This document shows positions 20,192-28,761 of a stretch of DNA of 64,000 bases, piece after piece; positions within the stretch are counted from its first letter, which is position 1; each line of letters begins with the position of its first letter. A model generated the notes under the pieces. The model worked only from the letters and a program-made list of their open reading frames with translations. It was not told the origin of the DNA and made no database searches. This DNA is from Perspicuibacillus lycopersici (GTDB taxonomy: Bacteria > Bacillota > Bacilli > Bacillales > Caldibacillaceae): the NCBI RefSeq assembly GCF_025660475.1, contig NZ_JAOUSF010000003.1, forward strand, positions 310,001-374,000. Direction: 5' to 3'. Both the position numbers and the translations under genes were made by a program.

Positions 20192-20587
20192 TTATTCTTC
20201 TTCGGAAGACTCTTCCTTTTGTGTTTCGAAGTTAATGTTCACAACATGAACATTAACCTCGTCGGTTTCTAAGCCCGTCATGTTTAATAATGCTTGGCGA
20301 ATATTGTCCTGCATTTCTTTTGCAACCTTTGGTATTGTTACGCCAAAATTAAGTACACAGTAAACATCTATTTTAATTTGGTTGTCGGAAAGATCTACTC
20401 GGATTCCCTTTCCGTGGTTTTTCTTTCCTAGACGTTCTACTACTCCAGAAGCAAAATTACCGCGCATATTTGCGACTCCTGTAACTTCTGAAGCGGCAAT
20501 TCCAGCAATAATTTCAATAACTTCCGGTGCAATTTCAATTCGACCTAAGCCACCATTAGTCATTTCTAATGCTTGATTTTCAGCCAT
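20192..20587 (-). CDS. yqhY: Asp23/Gls24 family protein YqhY
   Basis: A 131-aa DUF322 (Asp23) protein with the family core '[22 protein letters not shown]', '[20 protein letters not shown]' and a C-terminal 'HVVNINF'. In B. subtilis YqhY is linked to acetyl-CoA carboxylase function or regulation. It overlaps the end of accC by 8 nt here, which supports that coupling. An AAGGAGG site precedes the ATG. The last residues are very acidic (EESSEEE). Confidence 0.9.
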   Translation of the reverse strand: MAENQALEMTNGGLGRIEIAPEVIEIIAGIAASEVTGVANMRGNFASGVVERLGKKNHGKGIRVDLSDNQIKIDVYCVLNFGVTIPKVAKEMQDNIRQALLNMTGLETDEVNVHVVNINFETQKEESSEEE

Positions 20588-21959
20588 TTCGCATACCTCC
20601 TTCTTCAGTATCCCTCATTACATTATACGTTTCTAAAAACTTCGTATTGAACTGACCACTGACAAATGTTTCATGATCCAACAGACGGGAATGGAAAGGA
20701 ATAGTAGTTGCAACACCTTCAATTGCATATTCACTTAACGCTCGTTTCATCCGACTTATTGCTTCTTCTCTTGTCGCTCCATAAGTAATCAGTTTTCCAA
20801 TCATCGAGTCATAGTAGGGAGGAATTGAATATCCTGGATAAACGGCTGAATCCACACGTACACCTAAACCGCCTGGTGGTAAATACATTTTAATTTTCCC
20901 TGGAGATGGTAGGAAGTTCTTCTCAGGATCTTCCGCATTTATCCGACATTCAATCGCCCATCCATTCATTTTAATATCTTCTTGCTTATATTGTAAAGGC
21001 TGACCACTTGCAATAAGAATTTGTTCTTTAATTAAGTCGATCCCTGTGACGAGTTCTGTAACTGGATGTTCTACTTGAATTCGGGTATTCATTTCCATAA
21101 AGTAGAATGATTCATTACGGTAATCATATATAAATTCTATCGTACCAGCGCCTGTATAATCAACTGCTTTAGCAGCTAAAACTGCTGCTGCTCCCATTTT
21201 ATTACGAATTTCCTCATTTAATGCTGGCGATGGAGATTCTTCTAATAATTTTTGAAGTCTTCTTTGAATCGTACAGTCCCGCTCTCCTAAATGGATCACG
21301 TTGCCAAAATTATCACCTAATACTTGGATTTCAACATGACGAAAATCTTCAATATACTTTTCTATATAAACGCCTGGATTACCAAATGCAGTCATTGCTT
21401 CTTGTCTCGTAATGGTTATACCATTTATTAATTCGTCTTCATTCCGAGCAATCCGGATTCCTTTACCGCCACCACCGGCAGTTGCTTTAATAATGACTGG
21501 ATATCCGATATCTCTTGCAACGGCAAGTGCGTCGTCCATTTCTTCCACAATTCCTTGTGACCCAGGAACAATCGGTACTCCCGCTTGCTTCATTGTTTCT
21601 CTTGCAACGTCCTTCGTTCCCATTTTCGCAATAGCTTCTGGGCTAGGACCAATAAAAGTTAGATGACATTCTGCTGCTAAAGCTGCAAAATCTTCATTTT
21701 CTGCTAGAAAACCATAACCTGGATGAATAGCATCACAACCGGTTAGTCTAGCAACACTTAATATATTTGGTATGTTTAAATAACTATCTTTTGACGGATT
21801 TGGTCCGATGCAATATGCTTCATCTGCCATTTGCACATGTAGTGCCTCTTGATCTGCTGCAGAATATACAGAGACAGTTTCAATACCCATCTCTTTGCAC
21901 GCACGAATAATTCGGACAGCAATTTCTCCTCGATTTGCAATTAATATTTTCTTTATCAT
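20580..21959 (-). CDS. accC: Biotin carboxylase subunit of acetyl-CoA carboxylase
   Basis: It uses ATP and bicarbonate to carboxylate biotin carried on AccB, the first step of fatty acid synthesis. The 459-aa protein begins with the standard [20 protein letters not shown], and has the ATP-grasp glycine loop [14 protein letters not shown], '[20 protein letters not shown]', and '[20 protein letters not shown]'-type active-site sequence. A GAGGTG site precedes the ATG. It starts 13 nt after accB and overlaps yqhY. Confidence 0.96.
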   Translation of the reverse strand: MIKKILIANRGEIAVRIIRACKEMGIETVSVYSAADQEALHVQMADEAYCIGPNPSKDSYLNIPNILSVARLTGCDAIHPGYGFLAENEDFAALAAECHLTFIGPSPEAIAKMGTKDVARETMKQAGVPIVPGSQGIVEEMDDALAVARDIGYPVIIKATAGGGGKGIRIARNEDELINGITITRQEAMTAFGNPGVYIEKYIEDFRHVEIQVLGDNFGNVIHLGERDCTIQRRLQKLLEESPSPALNEEIRNKMGAAAVLAAKAVDYTGAGTIEFIYDYRNESFYFMEMNTRIQVEHPVTELVTGIDLIKEQILIASGQPLQYKQEDIKMNGWAIECRINAEDPEKNFLPSPGKIKMYLPPGGLGVRVDSAVYPGYSIPPYYDSMIGKLITYGATREEAISRMKRALSEYAIEGVATTIPFHSRLLDHETFVSGQFNTKFLETYNVMRDTEEGGMRNG

Positions 21960-21972
21960 AACTGAGCACCTC

Positions 21973-22485
21973 TTATTTTACTTTTACTGAAAACAGTGGT
22001 TGGCCAAATTCTACTAATTGGCCCTCTTCTACAAGAATCTCAGCAATTTCACCTTCTACATCTGCCTCAATTTCATTAAATAGTTTCATCGCTTCCACAA
22101 TACAAACAATTGTTTCTTTCGTTACTGGTGAACCAATCTTCACATATGGTTCTGCACCTGGTGATGGTGCATTGTAAAAGGTTCCTACCATTGGTGAGGT
22201 AATTGTATGTAATTTTGCCTCTTCCGCAGTTTCTGGATTTGTAATTACTGGTGCTTCTATTTTTGTTTCTACATTTGGAGTAGAAACTTCTACTGGTTTT
22301 TGTTCTGCTTGTGGTAAAGCAGTATTTATTACTTGAACTGGTAGAGAAGCAGATAGCTCTCTCACTTCTGCAAGATTATTTTTTTTCATTATTAACTTTA
22401 TACCTTCATTTTCAAAAGTAAATTCATCAATACTTGATTGATCTACAAGTCTGATTAGTTCACGGATTTCTTGGACTTTCAACAT
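21973..22485 (-). CDS. accB: Biotin carboxyl carrier protein
   Basis: Carrier of biotin for acetyl-CoA carboxylase. The 170-aa protein has the N-terminal '[20 protein letters not shown]', a flexible Pro/Glu/Thr-rich linker (about 60-90), and the C-terminal biotinyl domain with biotin Lys about 134 in [10 protein letters not shown]. The ATG at 22485 is preferred over a GTG three codons upstream because AAGGGGTG lies 6 nt before it. It is the first gene of accB-accC-yqhY. Confidence 0.95.
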   Translation of the reverse strand: MLKVQEIRELIRLVDQSSIDEFTFENEGIKLIMKKNNLAEVRELSASLPVQVINTALPQAEQKPVEVSTPNVETKIEAPVITNPETAEEAKLHTITSPMVGTFYNAPSPGAEPYVKIGSPVTKETIVCIVEAMKLFNEIEADVEGEIAEILVEEGQLVEFGQPLFSVKVK

Positions 22486-22523
22486 GTAAAACACCCCTTA
22501 AAAAATTATGACTAACTACTAAT

Positions 22524-22553
22524 ACTATACGATATAATGTACCTATAATTCAA
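22524..22553 (-). promoter_or_regulatory. Candidate sigma-A promoter of accB
   Basis: On the minus strand, TTGAAT (22548-22553), an 18-nt spacer and TATAGT (22524-22529) lie about 40 nt before the accB ATG. The spacer is 1 nt longer than optimal. No clear FapR palindrome was recognised. Confidence 0.45.
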
Positions 22554-22605
22554 TCCTTAATAAAAGGTTAATACAAGTAAACGCTATTTTCAAGCTTTTG
22601 TCGCA

Positions 22606-22644
22606 TGAAAAAATGTGTCCCAAACTTTGATTGGAACACATTTT
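22606..22644 (-). terminator. Intrinsic terminator after spoIIIAH
   Basis: AAAATGTGT pairs with ACACATTTT (plus a CC/GG extension with one bulge), followed by a T run on the minus strand. It isolates the spoIIIA operon from accB. Confidence 0.75.
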
Positions 22645-22701
22645 CCGCTTAAATCTTTATCGGGAAAAATGTTTTTATATTACCCGAGAAAAATAGATTC
22701 A

Positions 22702-23244
22702 TTATTTTGTTTCATCTTCTGTTTGGAAGGAAACTTGGACAGAGGATGTTCCCATTTCTTTTGCAGCCATTTGAATGATTGCATTTGCATTTGTTTTAGA
22801 AGGCTCTTGTCCTTTAACGGTAATCGATACATTTTTACCATCGGCACGGACTAATGCATCTTCATAATTTAATGTTGAAACAATTAGTTTTTCTAACAAT
22901 CTTTCTTTCTCAGCAATTTCATTAATCATTTCCATTTCATCTTTCGCTTCACTAATTTCTTCTGCTGATAATTCTGTTGAACCTACAATTGTTTGCAACT
23001 CCTCTATTCTTCTTCCACGGTCATCTTGCATTTGAAGGCGAATCGCTTCGAAAGCTTGATCAGTTGTTAATTGATTGCTAGTTGCTCCATCTGCTTCGTT
23101 TTGCATTTCTTCTGTTCCAGCTTGCTCATTATCAACATTTGCCACATTTGACTTTTGATCTTCCCCAAAAATATAGTATACAGATAGGACTACGACTAGA
23201 CTTAGCATTGTTAATAACCACACGGTTTGTTTTTTTAACATCAT
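22702..23244 (-). CDS. spoIIIAH: Stage III sporulation protein SpoIIIAH
   Basis: Mother-cell membrane protein whose outer domain binds forespore SpoIIQ to build the feeding-tube channel. The 180-aa protein has one N-terminal membrane segment (VWLLTMLSLVVVLSVYYIFG), a Glu/Asn-rich linker, and a C-terminal YscJ/FliF-like ring-building domain ('RRIEELQTIVGSTELSAEEI', 'KNVSITVKGQEPSKTNANAI'). It is shorter than the B. subtilis protein (about 218 aa), with the difference in the linker. The first of two adjacent ATGs has GGGGG 8 nt upstream. It is the last gene of spoIIIA. Confidence 0.92.
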   Translation of the reverse strand: MMLKKQTVWLLTMLSLVVVLSVYYIFGEDQKSNVANVDNEQAGTEEMQNEADGATSNQLTTDQAFEAIRLQMQDDRGRRIEELQTIVGSTELSAEEISEAKDEMEMINEIAEKERLLEKLIVSTLNYEDALVRADGKNVSITVKGQEPSKTNANAIIQMAAKEMGTSSVQVSFQTEDETK

Positions 23245-23262
23245 TTTTTTATCCCCCTTAAG

Positions 23263-23919
23263 CTATTTTTTAACTTGAACTGAGACACGATGGCTAGAGA
23301 CATCTAGTACTCTAGTGACTGCCTCAATTATTGATTTTTTCACTTGCAGATTATCTGCACCTTTAGCGACTATCAAAACTCCTTGAATCTCAGGTTTTTT
23401 CGTTTCTGAAATTAATGGTATTTCTTTGTCACCTTCGCGGATAAGAACCATCTGCTCTTCGGTAGAATCATCTTCCACCTTACGCTTTCCACCATTCGCA
23501 TCGGTTTCTTCCGTAGTTTGTTTATGATTTATTTTATTTTTTTCATAGATTTGTTTCTCTGTTGCTTCCACATTTACTACAATGGATACGTCGTCTACGC
23601 CAACGATGGCTTCTAATGGATCCTTCAGTTGATTTTCATAGTAGACTTCATAATCCATCATGGAAGAAGGCTGGCTGCCACTATTTTTGCCGAGTGTTTC
23701 CACATCTTCAACAGCATCGTTTGTTGAATTTACGGGCATAGGGTCAGTGGATTGCTGGTTACCACTTAAAAACTTACTCATTAGCATAAAAGCTATCCCG
23801 ATAATTAATGCGATTAAAATATAATGATGTTTACCCAGCTTTTGATTGCCGCTGGAACCATTTTTATTATTATTCAACCATTTTTTTAGAGAAGATAACG
23901 GTCCTCGCTCTTCACTCAT
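23263..23919 (-). CDS. spoIIIAG: Stage III sporulation protein SpoIIIAG
   Basis: Forms the large membrane-spanning ring of the SpoIIIA-SpoIIQ channel. The protein (about 218 aa) has one membrane segment (HYILIALIIGIAFMLMSKFL) and a long outer domain with 'LEAIVGVDDVSIVVNVEATE' and 'KKPEIQGVLIVAKGADNLQV', typical of the ring-building motif. The start is set at the ATG 10 nt after GGGGG, which overlaps spoIIIAF by 8 nt; a GTG two codons upstream is also possible. Confidence 0.92.
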   Translation of the reverse strand: MSEERGPLSSLKKWLNNNKNGSSGNQKLGKHHYILIALIIGIAFMLMSKFLSGNQQSTDPMPVNSTNDAVEDVETLGKNSGSQPSSMMDYEVYYENQLKDPLEAIVGVDDVSIVVNVEATEKQIYEKNKINHKQTTEETDANGGKRKVEDDSTEEQMVLIREGDKEIPLISETKKPEIQGVLIVAKGADNLQVKKSIIEAVTRVLDVSSHRVSVQVKK

Positions 23920-24556
23920 TCCCACTATTCCCCCTTTCAACTGTAATGTGAATAGTTTCCATATCTACCCCCCAGTTATCGGAAAGAAAACTTGCAACAG
24001 ACGAATCTATTACATTAGTATCTTCTTTGGGTACTCCTTCATTTGTATCTATTTTTACTTCTTGTACTACTTCTACTGCCGTTTGATCGTCGCCTTTTGC
24101 TTCTTCTAAAACAACGGTAATACCATCAATACTTTCCATGATATTTTCCATGCTGGCTGTATTATCAAACGTGTCATTTACTACTAACTGAATATCCTTA
24201 ATTTGTAAATTAAACCTTTCCATCAACTCCTTTTGTGTTAATTCCTCTAATTGGACAGCCGTTTCTTCTAAAATATATGCACGTTGTTCGGCTTGTATAT
24301 CTATTTTCTTATTTTCTATTGAATTTTCTATGGAAGAATTATTTCGATCAGCTTCTTTTGTTGCCTGATGCAATAATTCGTTTGCATCCACAGAAAACAA
24401 TTGAAAAATCGGAGTTAAAATAATTACGATTAATAACAATCCTAAAACCATTTTGACGTATTTTTGCAAATTCGTTTGAGGAAGTAACAGCTCTACAACT
24501 ACCGCAAGTAAAATAAATAATAAAATATTCGTTATCCATTCTGAAAGAAATTCCAT
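23912..24556 (-). CDS. spoIIIAF: Stage III sporulation protein SpoIIIAF
   Basis: A 214-aa mother-cell membrane protein with two N-terminal membrane segments (about 8-27 and 33-54, 'YVKMVLGLLLIVIILTPIFQ') and a C-terminal outer domain that in B. subtilis has a ring-building fold. It is essential for channel assembly there. The ATG follows an AGGTGAGG-type site. It lies 13 nt after spoIIIAE and overlaps spoIIIAG. Confidence 0.9.
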   Translation of the reverse strand: MEFLSEWITNILLFILLAVVVELLLPQTNLQKYVKMVLGLLLIVIILTPIFQLFSVDANELLHQATKEADRNNSSIENSIENKKIDIQAEQRAYILEETAVQLEELTQKELMERFNLQIKDIQLVVNDTFDNTASMENIMESIDGITVVLEEAKGDDQTAVEVVQEVKIDTNEGVPKEDTNVIDSSVASFLSDNWGVDMETIHITVERGNSGNE

Positions 24557-24569
24557 TTCCTCACCTACC

Positions 24570-25757
24570 TTAACGAACCATCATTGTCAAATTACCAGCC
24601 ATCACAATTACGGTTAAGCATAAGAAAAACATGATTGCCACAATGCCTAGTGCAGCAAAAAGATAGATAACACTTTTAGAAATAATATCTAAACAAGTAA
24701 TTATCGGTCCCCCACCTAACGGCTGGAGGAGTGCTGCTGCAAATTTGAAAATAAATGCAATCATTAAGATTTTTAATGCAGGAAACATGATTAATAGTAA
24801 AAGAATGCCAACACCAGCAATTCCAATAGTATTTTTCATTAATACGGATGCACTAATCACCGTATCTGCCGCATCGGTTAGCATCCTACCGACAACCGGT
24901 ATAAAATTTCCCGTAACAAACTTTGCTGTTTTAATAGCAACCCCGTCGGCAACCGCTGTTGTAGCACCTTGAATGGAGACTACACTTAAAAACACCGTCA
25001 TAAATACACCGAGTAAGCCGATACTCCAATTCCGTAATAATTGTGCAAGCTGTGTAGCCTTATAATGTTCTGTCAAAGTACTTACAATGCTTAATAATGT
25101 GGATAGAAATAATAGAGGTAGGACGATGTTTTTCACAAATATCCCACTTATATCTGTTAAAAATAAAATGACTGGATGGAAAAATCCGCCGGAGATGATA
25201 CCACCACTCGTGGCAATTAATGCGAGTAGCAATGGGATAAATGCAATCGTGAAATGTATCATATTGTCAATTGCCCCACTAGCATATTCAATCGCAATAT
25301 GAAAACTATTTAATGCAATGATCATAAGTACCATAAACACAATGGAATATGCAATTTTACTAACGGTGCTTTTTTCAAAGGCATTTTGAATGGATTGTAA
25401 AAACATACTAAAGATTGTCAGCATAATCAGGGATCCTAATAATTGACCGTTTGCGATTAATTCATGAAAGACATAACGTAGGGCAGCAAGTCCCCATTCC
25501 TTTAAACTAAAATCATCTGCAGATTTTATATAATCTAGAAGACTTCCTTTCTCACTTTCTGGTAAAAATCCGCCATAATCCGTGACAATTTGATCCCAAA
25601 ATTGTTGAATATCACTGAAATCGATTGTTTCTAATTGTTCCTCTACTAAATCGATTGCATTCTTTCCTTCTTCTGGTGTAGAAGCGAAGATAGGACTTGT
25701 CCAAAGAAAAAAGAATACCATTCCGAAAAGTATACAGCGGACGATCTGGCGCTTCAT
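24570..25757 (-). CDS. spoIIIAE: Stage III sporulation protein SpoIIIAE
   Basis: A polytopic membrane protein (395 aa) resembling ABC or secretion permeases, with an N-terminal signal sequence (RCILFGMVFFFLWTSPIFA), a soluble N-terminal domain, and about seven to eight membrane helices. The conserved tail 'LQPLGGGPIITCLDIISKSV' is typical. It probably forms the membrane core of the SpoIIIA channel. The ATG follows GAGGTG. It lies 46 nt downstream of spoIIIAD. Confidence 0.93.
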   Translation of the reverse strand: MKRQIVRCILFGMVFFFLWTSPIFASTPEEGKNAIDLVEEQLETIDFSDIQQFWDQIVTDYGGFLPESEKGSLLDYIKSADDFSLKEWGLAALRYVFHELIANGQLLGSLIMLTIFSMFLQSIQNAFEKSTVSKIAYSIVFMVLMIIALNSFHIAIEYASGAIDNMIHFTIAFIPLLLALIATSGGIISGGFFHPVILFLTDISGIFVKNIVLPLLFLSTLLSIVSTLTEHYKATQLAQLLRNWSIGLLGVFMTVFLSVVSIQGATTAVADGVAIKTAKFVTGNFIPVVGRMLTDAADTVISASVLMKNTIGIAGVGILLLLIMFPALKILMIAFIFKFAAALLQPLGGGPIITCLDIISKSVIYLFAALGIVAIMFFLCLTVIVMAGNLTMMVR

Positions 25758-25803
25758 TGTTTCACCTCAATTTTGATATACACTATTACTATGTTTACTA
25801 TTA

Positions 25804-26193
25804 TTAGGAAGGAATCATTTTTAAAATCATTTCAATTAATACGGTTAAAATAGGCACGGCCATCGCTAAAATAATTATTTTTCCAGCCATTTCTATTTTA
25901 GAAGCAATTGAACCTTGTCCAGCATCTTTTGTTATTTGTGAAGCAAATTCTACAATATATGCAATCCCTATGATTTTTAGGATAGTTTCCACGTAAACGG
26001 TATTTACTTTTGCACTAATTGCGATTCGTTCAATCATTTGAATGATCGTATAAATTTGATCAATTAAAAACAAAAATATGACACTACCAGTAAATACAGT
26101 TAATAGGAACGCGATATTTGGCTTTTGTTCTTTAATAATGATTGCTAAAAATGATGCAATTAGTCCTATTCCAATTATTTGCAGAATATCAAT
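25804..26193 (-). CDS. spoIIIAD: Stage III sporulation protein SpoIIIAD (apparent ATT start)
   Basis: A 129-aa membrane protein with about three hydrophobic helices and the family core 'AKVNTVYVETILKIIGIAYI', 'TKDAGQGSIASKIEMAGKII' and 'MAVPILTVLIEMIL'. B. subtilis SpoIIIAD is 133 aa. The only in-frame TTG at 26073 would remove about 40 conserved N-terminal residues. The frame stays open upstream, and alignment with known N-termini points to an ATT at 26191-26193 (then GAT ATT CTG CAA). GGAGG lies 8 nt before it, an ideal distance. CTG three codons in is the only other candidate. SpoIIIAC ends 18 nt upstream. Confidence 0.85.
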   Translation of the reverse strand: MDILQIIGIGLIASFLAIIIKEQKPNIAFLLTVFTGSVIFLFLIDQIYTIIQMIERIAISAKVNTVYVETILKIIGIAYIVEFASQITKDAGQGSIASKIEMAGKIIILAMAVPILTVLIEMILKMIPS

Positions 26194-26211
26194 CGAGGAG
26201 CCCTCCTTTAT

Positions 26212-26415
26212 TTAATTAAATAAAAAGACGGATTTTATCTTTTGAAATAGATCATCCACAATGGTTGCTACTTGAAATAAAATATAGATAAAGCCAAAAA
26301 GGGTTACCCATTGGGCATATTCTTTTTTCCCTACTTGATCAAGAATTGTATGCAAAAAGGCTACTACAATTCCAACCCCTGCTATTTTAAAAATTACATC
26401 AACTTCAATGCCCAT
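26212..26415 (-). CDS. spoIIIAC: Stage III sporulation protein SpoIIIAC
   Basis: A 67-aa protein with two membrane helices: 'VIFKIAGVGIVVAFLHTILD' and 'WVTLFGFIYILFQVATIVDD'. It is nearly the same length as, and highly similar to, B. subtilis SpoIIIAC. The second of two consecutive ATGs is chosen because GGAGG lies 7 nt before it and it aligns with the known start. A 144-nt gap from spoIIIAB holds no recognised gene. Confidence 0.93.
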   Translation of the reverse strand: MGIEVDVIFKIAGVGIVVAFLHTILDQVGKKEYAQWVTLFGFIYILFQVATIVDDLFQKIKSVFLFN

Positions 26416-26559
26416 CATTGATCCTCCCTATCATCGATCCGCTGTACCTATTTCGTATGATTATTCAACTTGTTCAGCCAATTGTTACGTTAAGACATGC
26501 AACCCTGCTTTTGTAATGTCTACTTGAAGAAACCAATTAGCCTCTCATTTACCAATCCA

Positions 26560-27075
26560 TTAAATTAATAAAATAATAATCAGTATTCCTGATAACACAC
26601 CTAAATTTTTTACCATTTTTCCATATACAAGCTGTTTGTCCCTTGCTTCTACTTCTTCTCTTTCTAAATGTGTTAATGCCAGCCGAATTTGTTTTTGCTG
26701 CTGAACTCGATCATGCCTTCCTAATGTTTCTCCAAATTGGAGTAGAATTTCGTACTCACCTTTTTTTAACGCGGTTTGCTTCCAAACCTCATTTAAACTT
26801 TCCTCCCATGCAACCTTTGCTGTTGTATCGATTTTTATTAAATTCGTGGCAAATCTTTTAAAAATTTTCCCAACTGGTCCGTCGATTTGCTTTGCAATTC
26901 TTCTCGATGCTTCATGAAGTGGAGCATGTCCAAACATGATTTCTGCCTCTAGGCTCTGTAAGGCTGATTTGAGCAATCGTAATTGACGTGTCCTTTCTGT
27001 TAACAATCTCGATGCTTCAAAACCAATCCAGCTGGTGGCAACAAGAATAATTAAAGCACCTAGGATTTTCATCAT
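26560..27075 (-). CDS. spoIIIAB: Stage III sporulation protein SpoIIIAB
   Basis: A 171-aa protein, the same length as in B. subtilis, with membrane helices at both ends (residues 3-20 and about 152-171) and a soluble helical middle ('LLKSALQSLEAEIMFGHAPL', 'QFGETLGRHDRVQQQKQIRL'). It is a GspF-like part of the SpoIIIA channel. The ATG overlaps the spoIIIAA stop codon by 1 nt, so translation is coupled. Confidence 0.93.
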   Translation of the reverse strand: MMKILGALIILVATSWIGFEASRLLTERTRQLRLLKSALQSLEAEIMFGHAPLHEASRRIAKQIDGPVGKIFKRFATNLIKIDTTAKVAWEESLNEVWKQTALKKGEYEILLQFGETLGRHDRVQQQKQIRLALTHLEREEVEARDKQLVYGKMVKNLGVLSGILIIILLI

Positions 27076-27998
27076 TACGTAACACTCACTTTTCTAAATA
27101 TTTCCTTACCATTTTGATCCTTTAATCCAATAATCGTTCCTGGACCTTTTTTCCTCGAAAGCTCAATATATCGATCAAACACCTTCTGCTCTATTATTGG
27201 TCGAAGTGCTGGCCGTCCATATAGATCGGTAACCGATTCTCCATGGGTGGTCATAATTAAACATATTCCTGCATGCACTGCTTCTAAAATAGCTTCCGTA
27301 TCTTCCTTTCTACCAATTTCGTCTACAATGAGGACATCTGGACTCATCGAGCGTATTAACATCATCATTCCTTCCGCTTTTGGACATGCATCAAGTACAT
27401 CTACTCGCATTCCAAAGGTTAGCTGCGGAATACCATGTACACATCCAGCAATTTCGGAACGTTCATCGACAATGCCAACCTTCAGTGGCGGTATTGAATG
27501 CTTTTTTGAACCGGTAGAAATAATTCTCGCTAAATCTCTTAATAATGTTGTCTTACCGGTCTGTGGAGCACCAACAATCATCGTATGCTGCCACTTTCCT
27601 TGATACAAATAAGGAATCCATTTTTCGGCAATCCCGATTTGTTCTTTCGCCACCCGAATATTAAAAGAAGATATATCGCGGATAGCTTTTACTTTTCCAT
27701 CCTCTAAAATTACTTTTCCAGCTAATCCAATACGGTGACCGCCTTCAATGGTGATATATCCACGTTTTAATTCCTCATCCAATGTATAATAGGAATTTTG
27801 ACTTAGCATATTTAGTAAAAGCTCTGCATCAAAAGGTTGGACGATATACGGTAAGTAGATCGTATGCTGCATTGTTGAAATTTCAATTGGTCGATTAATC
27901 CTTATGCGAACCTCTTCCATTTGTTCTATTTGCTCAGGAGGTAAAACTAGTATTTGTTCTTGAATTGTTTTAGGAAGAAATGCTAGTACACTTTGCAT
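27075..27998 (-). CDS. spoIIIAA: Stage III sporulation protein SpoIIIAA (ATPase)
   Basis: Secretion-type ATPase of the SpoIIIA channel. The 307-aa protein has Walker A VGAPQTGKTTLLRD, a 'GIVDERSEIAGC' segment, and Walker B VLIVDEIGRKED. The ATG at 27998 is chosen because GGGAGAGGG lies 6 nt before it and the length then equals B. subtilis SpoIIIAA; a longer frame adds 26 unsupported residues. It is the first gene of the eight-gene operon, just downstream of a sigma-E promoter. Confidence 0.94.
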   Translation of the reverse strand: MQSVLAFLPKTIQEQILVLPPEQIEQMEEVRIRINRPIEISTMQHTIYLPYIVQPFDAELLLNMLSQNSYYTLDEELKRGYITIEGGHRIGLAGKVILEDGKVKAIRDISSFNIRVAKEQIGIAEKWIPYLYQGKWQHTMIVGAPQTGKTTLLRDLARIISTGSKKHSIPPLKVGIVDERSEIAGCVHGIPQLTFGMRVDVLDACPKAEGMMMLIRSMSPDVLIVDEIGRKEDTEAILEAVHAGICLIMTTHGESVTDLYGRPALRPIIEQKVFDRYIELSRKKGPGTIIGLKDQNGKEIFRKVSVT

Positions 27999-28040
27999 AA
28001 TCGTCCCTCTCCCTATTTTTTCAAAGTTTGTTCTTACTAA

Positions 28041-28070
28041 AATGTATGGCAGCCCTGTACAAAGTATGAC
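28041..28070 (-). promoter_or_regulatory. Sigma-E promoter of the spoIIIA operon
   Basis: On the minus strand, GTCATACT (28063-28070), a 14-nt spacer and CATACATT (28041-28048) fit the sigma-E consensus (GKCATATT / CATACAMT) closely. The implied start site is about 35-40 nt before the spoIIIAA ATG. Sigma-E control of spoIIIA is established in B. subtilis. Confidence 0.8.
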
Positions 28071-28105
28071 CTTCAATTTTAATAATGATAGAAATAATAA
28101 TATGC

Positions 28106-28146
28106 AAAAAAAAACAACCGGTTGGATTAACCGATTGTTTTTTTGC
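28106..28146 (-). terminator. Intrinsic terminator after efp
   Basis: AAACAATCGGTT pairs with AACCGGTTGTTT around a short loop, followed by a T run on the minus strand. The plus strand also has a T run, so it could work both ways, but no plus-strand gene ends here. Confidence 0.85.
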
Positions 28147-28185
28147 TTACTTTTTTATTTTTTCGCTGCATGCTATATCTAGCGA

Positions 28186-28743
28186 TTAACCGCGAGAAAC
28201 ATAAGAGCCGTCTGTTGTGTTAATGATTAATTTATCGCCTACATTTACGAAGAATGGTACTTGTACAACTAAACCAGTTTCTACAGTTGCTGGTTTTGTA
28301 CCACCTGAAGCTGTATCCCCTTTAATACCTGGTTCTGTTTCAGTTACTTCTAGTGTTACAGTATTAGGTAGCTCAATACCAAGTGTTTCTCCTTGGTACA
28401 TCATAATATGAACTTCCATATTTTCTTTTAAGAAGTTTAATTCATACTCTACTTGATTTGCTGCAAGCTCTACTTGCTCGTAATTTTCTGTATCCATGAA
28501 TACATGGGAATCACCACTTGCATATAAATATTGCATTTTGCGGTTATCAATTTGTGCTTTTTCTACTTTTTCACCTGCACGAAACGTTTTTTCTTGAATC
28601 GCACCTGTACGTAGATTTCGTAATTTAGAACGTACGAACGCAGCACCTTTACCTGGTTTAACGTGTTGGAAATCTAATACTCTCCAGATTCCGCCGTCTA
28701 CTTCAATCGTTAAACCTGTTCGAAAATCATTTACTGAAATCAT
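28186..28743 (-). CDS. efp: Elongation factor P
   Basis: Relieves ribosome stalling at polyproline stretches. The 185-aa protein has three beta-barrel domains: a KOW-like N-terminus ([20 protein letters not shown], with [18 protein letters not shown] bearing the loop lysine), a central OB fold ('[20 protein letters not shown]') and the C-terminal '[20 protein letters not shown]'. The ATG follows AGGAGG. It lies 18 nt after papQ, as in B. subtilis. Confidence 0.97.
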   Translation of the reverse strand: MISVNDFRTGLTIEVDGGIWRVLDFQHVKPGKGAAFVRSKLRNLRTGAIQEKTFRAGEKVEKAQIDNRKMQYLYASGDSHVFMDTENYEQVELAANQVEYELNFLKENMEVHIMMYQGETLGIELPNTVTLEVTETEPGIKGDTASGGTKPATVETGLVVQVPFFVNVGDKLIINTTDGSYVSRG

Positions 28744-28761
28744 TCAAAAATCCTCCTACTA

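Noticed and set aside
22500..22560. FapR operator upstream of accB
   Set aside because: A TTAGTAGTTAGTCATAA-like stretch is only loosely similar to the FapR consensus.
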